Of a stretch of DNA of 5,483 nucleotides, positions 5,287 through 5,483 are shown one piece after another. The translations under genes and the position numbers were made by a program. The first letter of the stretch is position 1. Each line of letters opens with the position of its first letter. Source of the stretch: CAIQOK01 sp043781315 (GTDB lineage Bacteria > Verrucomicrobiota > Verrucomicrobiia > Limisphaerales > CAIQOK01); NCBI GenBank assembly GCA_043781315.1, contig JAYWBR010000207.1, positions 1 to 5,483 on the forward strand. The letters run 5' to 3'. The notes under the pieces are model-generated. The model saw only the letters and a program-made list of their open reading frames with translations. It did not search any database and was not told where the DNA came from.

Positions 5287-5344
5287 CCCGGGTTTCTCCC
5301 GCAAGATCCCTTTTCCCGTGATTGCGGGAATCCCGTTTATTTTT
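5287..5344 (+). promoter_or_regulatory. purS leader with competing hairpins (attenuator-like)
   Basis: Several CCCG/CGGG blocks can pair in alternative ways. Stem A joins TCCCGCAA (5297-5304) with TTGCGGGA (5322-5329), eight perfect pairs. Stem B joins TTCCCG (5313-5318) with CGGGAA (5325-5330). Stem C joins CGGG (5325-5328) with CCCG (5332-5335) and is followed at once by TTTATTTTT (5336-5344), as in an intrinsic terminator. Stem D joins CGGG (5289-5292) with CCCG (5298-5301) and would block A. A, B and C share 5325-5328 and so exclude one another. It may be an attenuator for purS or only the terminator of rsmD. Confidence 0.35.
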
Positions 5345-5346
5345 AG

Positions 5347-5483
5347 ATGAAAGCCAAAATTATCATCACACCGAAGAAAGCGGTCCTTGATCCGCAAGGC
5401 AAAACCGTCCAGACCGCCCTCGAACACATGGGCTACACCGGCGTCACCGGCGTCCACATCGGCAAGTATATCGAGATTGACCT
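5347..5483 (+). CDS. purS: phosphoribosylformylglycinamidine synthase subunit PurS (partial)
   Basis: The gene runs off the right edge with 45 whole codons visible, about half of a usual 80-85-residue PurS. PurS is the small subunit that joins PurL and PurQ to convert FGAR to FGAM, the fourth step of purine synthesis, helping pass ammonia from PurQ to PurL. The visible part shows the family pattern: a first beta strand MKAKIIITPK, then VLDPQGKTVQTALEHMGY (13-30), where DPQG and the A-L-x-x-(L/M)-G helix are typical, then the second strand GVTGVHIGKYIEID (32-45), where GKYIE is conserved. The start is firm by family alignment although only a T-rich run, not a Shine-Dalgarno, precedes it. purQ and purL could follow beyond the window. 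Confidence 0.92.
   Translation, partial: MKAKIIITPKKAVLDPQGKTVQTALEHMGYTGVTGVHIGKYIEID

Noticed and set aside
5173..5457. Minus-strand ORF over the rsmD end and purS start
   Set aside because: It covers the conserved purS N-terminus in antisense and has no recognisable protein features.

Overview
The window is a GC-rich stretch of chromosomal, mostly housekeeping DNA. Gene styles (a CinA tail with an FNPWDRVTF-type end, a pyruvate kinase reading DTQGPAIRTG and ATHMLESM, a free-standing GAF protein, an exported dienelactone-hydrolase-like enzyme, TPR and small membrane proteins) and the general lack of Shine-Dalgarno sequences suggest a Verrucomicrobiota bacterium, perhaps of the Limisphaerales/Pedosphaera type. 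That placement is inference from style, not from a search.

Layout, left to right. 1-154 (+): the last 50 codons of a cinA/pncC-like gene. 155-386: no gene, but two hairpins. 387-463 (-): a complete tRNA-Asp(GTC) with encoded CCA, preceded on its own strand by a promoter candidate and a nine-base A/T tract in the UP-element position. 756-2177 (+): complete pyruvate kinase. 2245-2847 (+): GAF-domain protein with a C-terminal coiled coil. Two minus-strand genes converge on it: a TPR protein (3212-3715) and a 61-residue single-pass membrane protein (2860-3045), with a doubtful 43-codon ORF between them whose stop overlaps the membrane-protein start (ATGA). 3779-4570 (+): secreted dienelactone hydrolase family enzyme, divergent from the TPR gene. 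4641-5231 (+): rsmD, the 16S rRNA m2G966 methyltransferase. 5347-end (+): the first 45 codons of purS.

How they fit together. There is no single pathway. Glycolysis (pyk), translation (tRNA-Asp, rsmD), purine synthesis (purS) and NAD salvage or competence-type CinA are independent housekeeping jobs, interspersed with sensory and hypothetical genes. I see no mobile element, CRISPR array or phage gene, and no defence system.

The signals not explained by the genes are RNA-level or regulatory. (1) A hairpin just downstream of tRNA-Asp has a seven-base loop exactly complementary to the tRNA anticodon loop, with ten bases of complementarity in all. (2) Mutually exclusive GC hairpins end in a T-rich run directly before the purS start. 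(3) Start codons mostly lack Shine-Dalgarno sequences, and rsmD looks leaderless. (4) Pyruvate kinase has alanine at the residue that normally separates K+-dependent from K+-independent enzymes. I found no convincing new multi-gene system.
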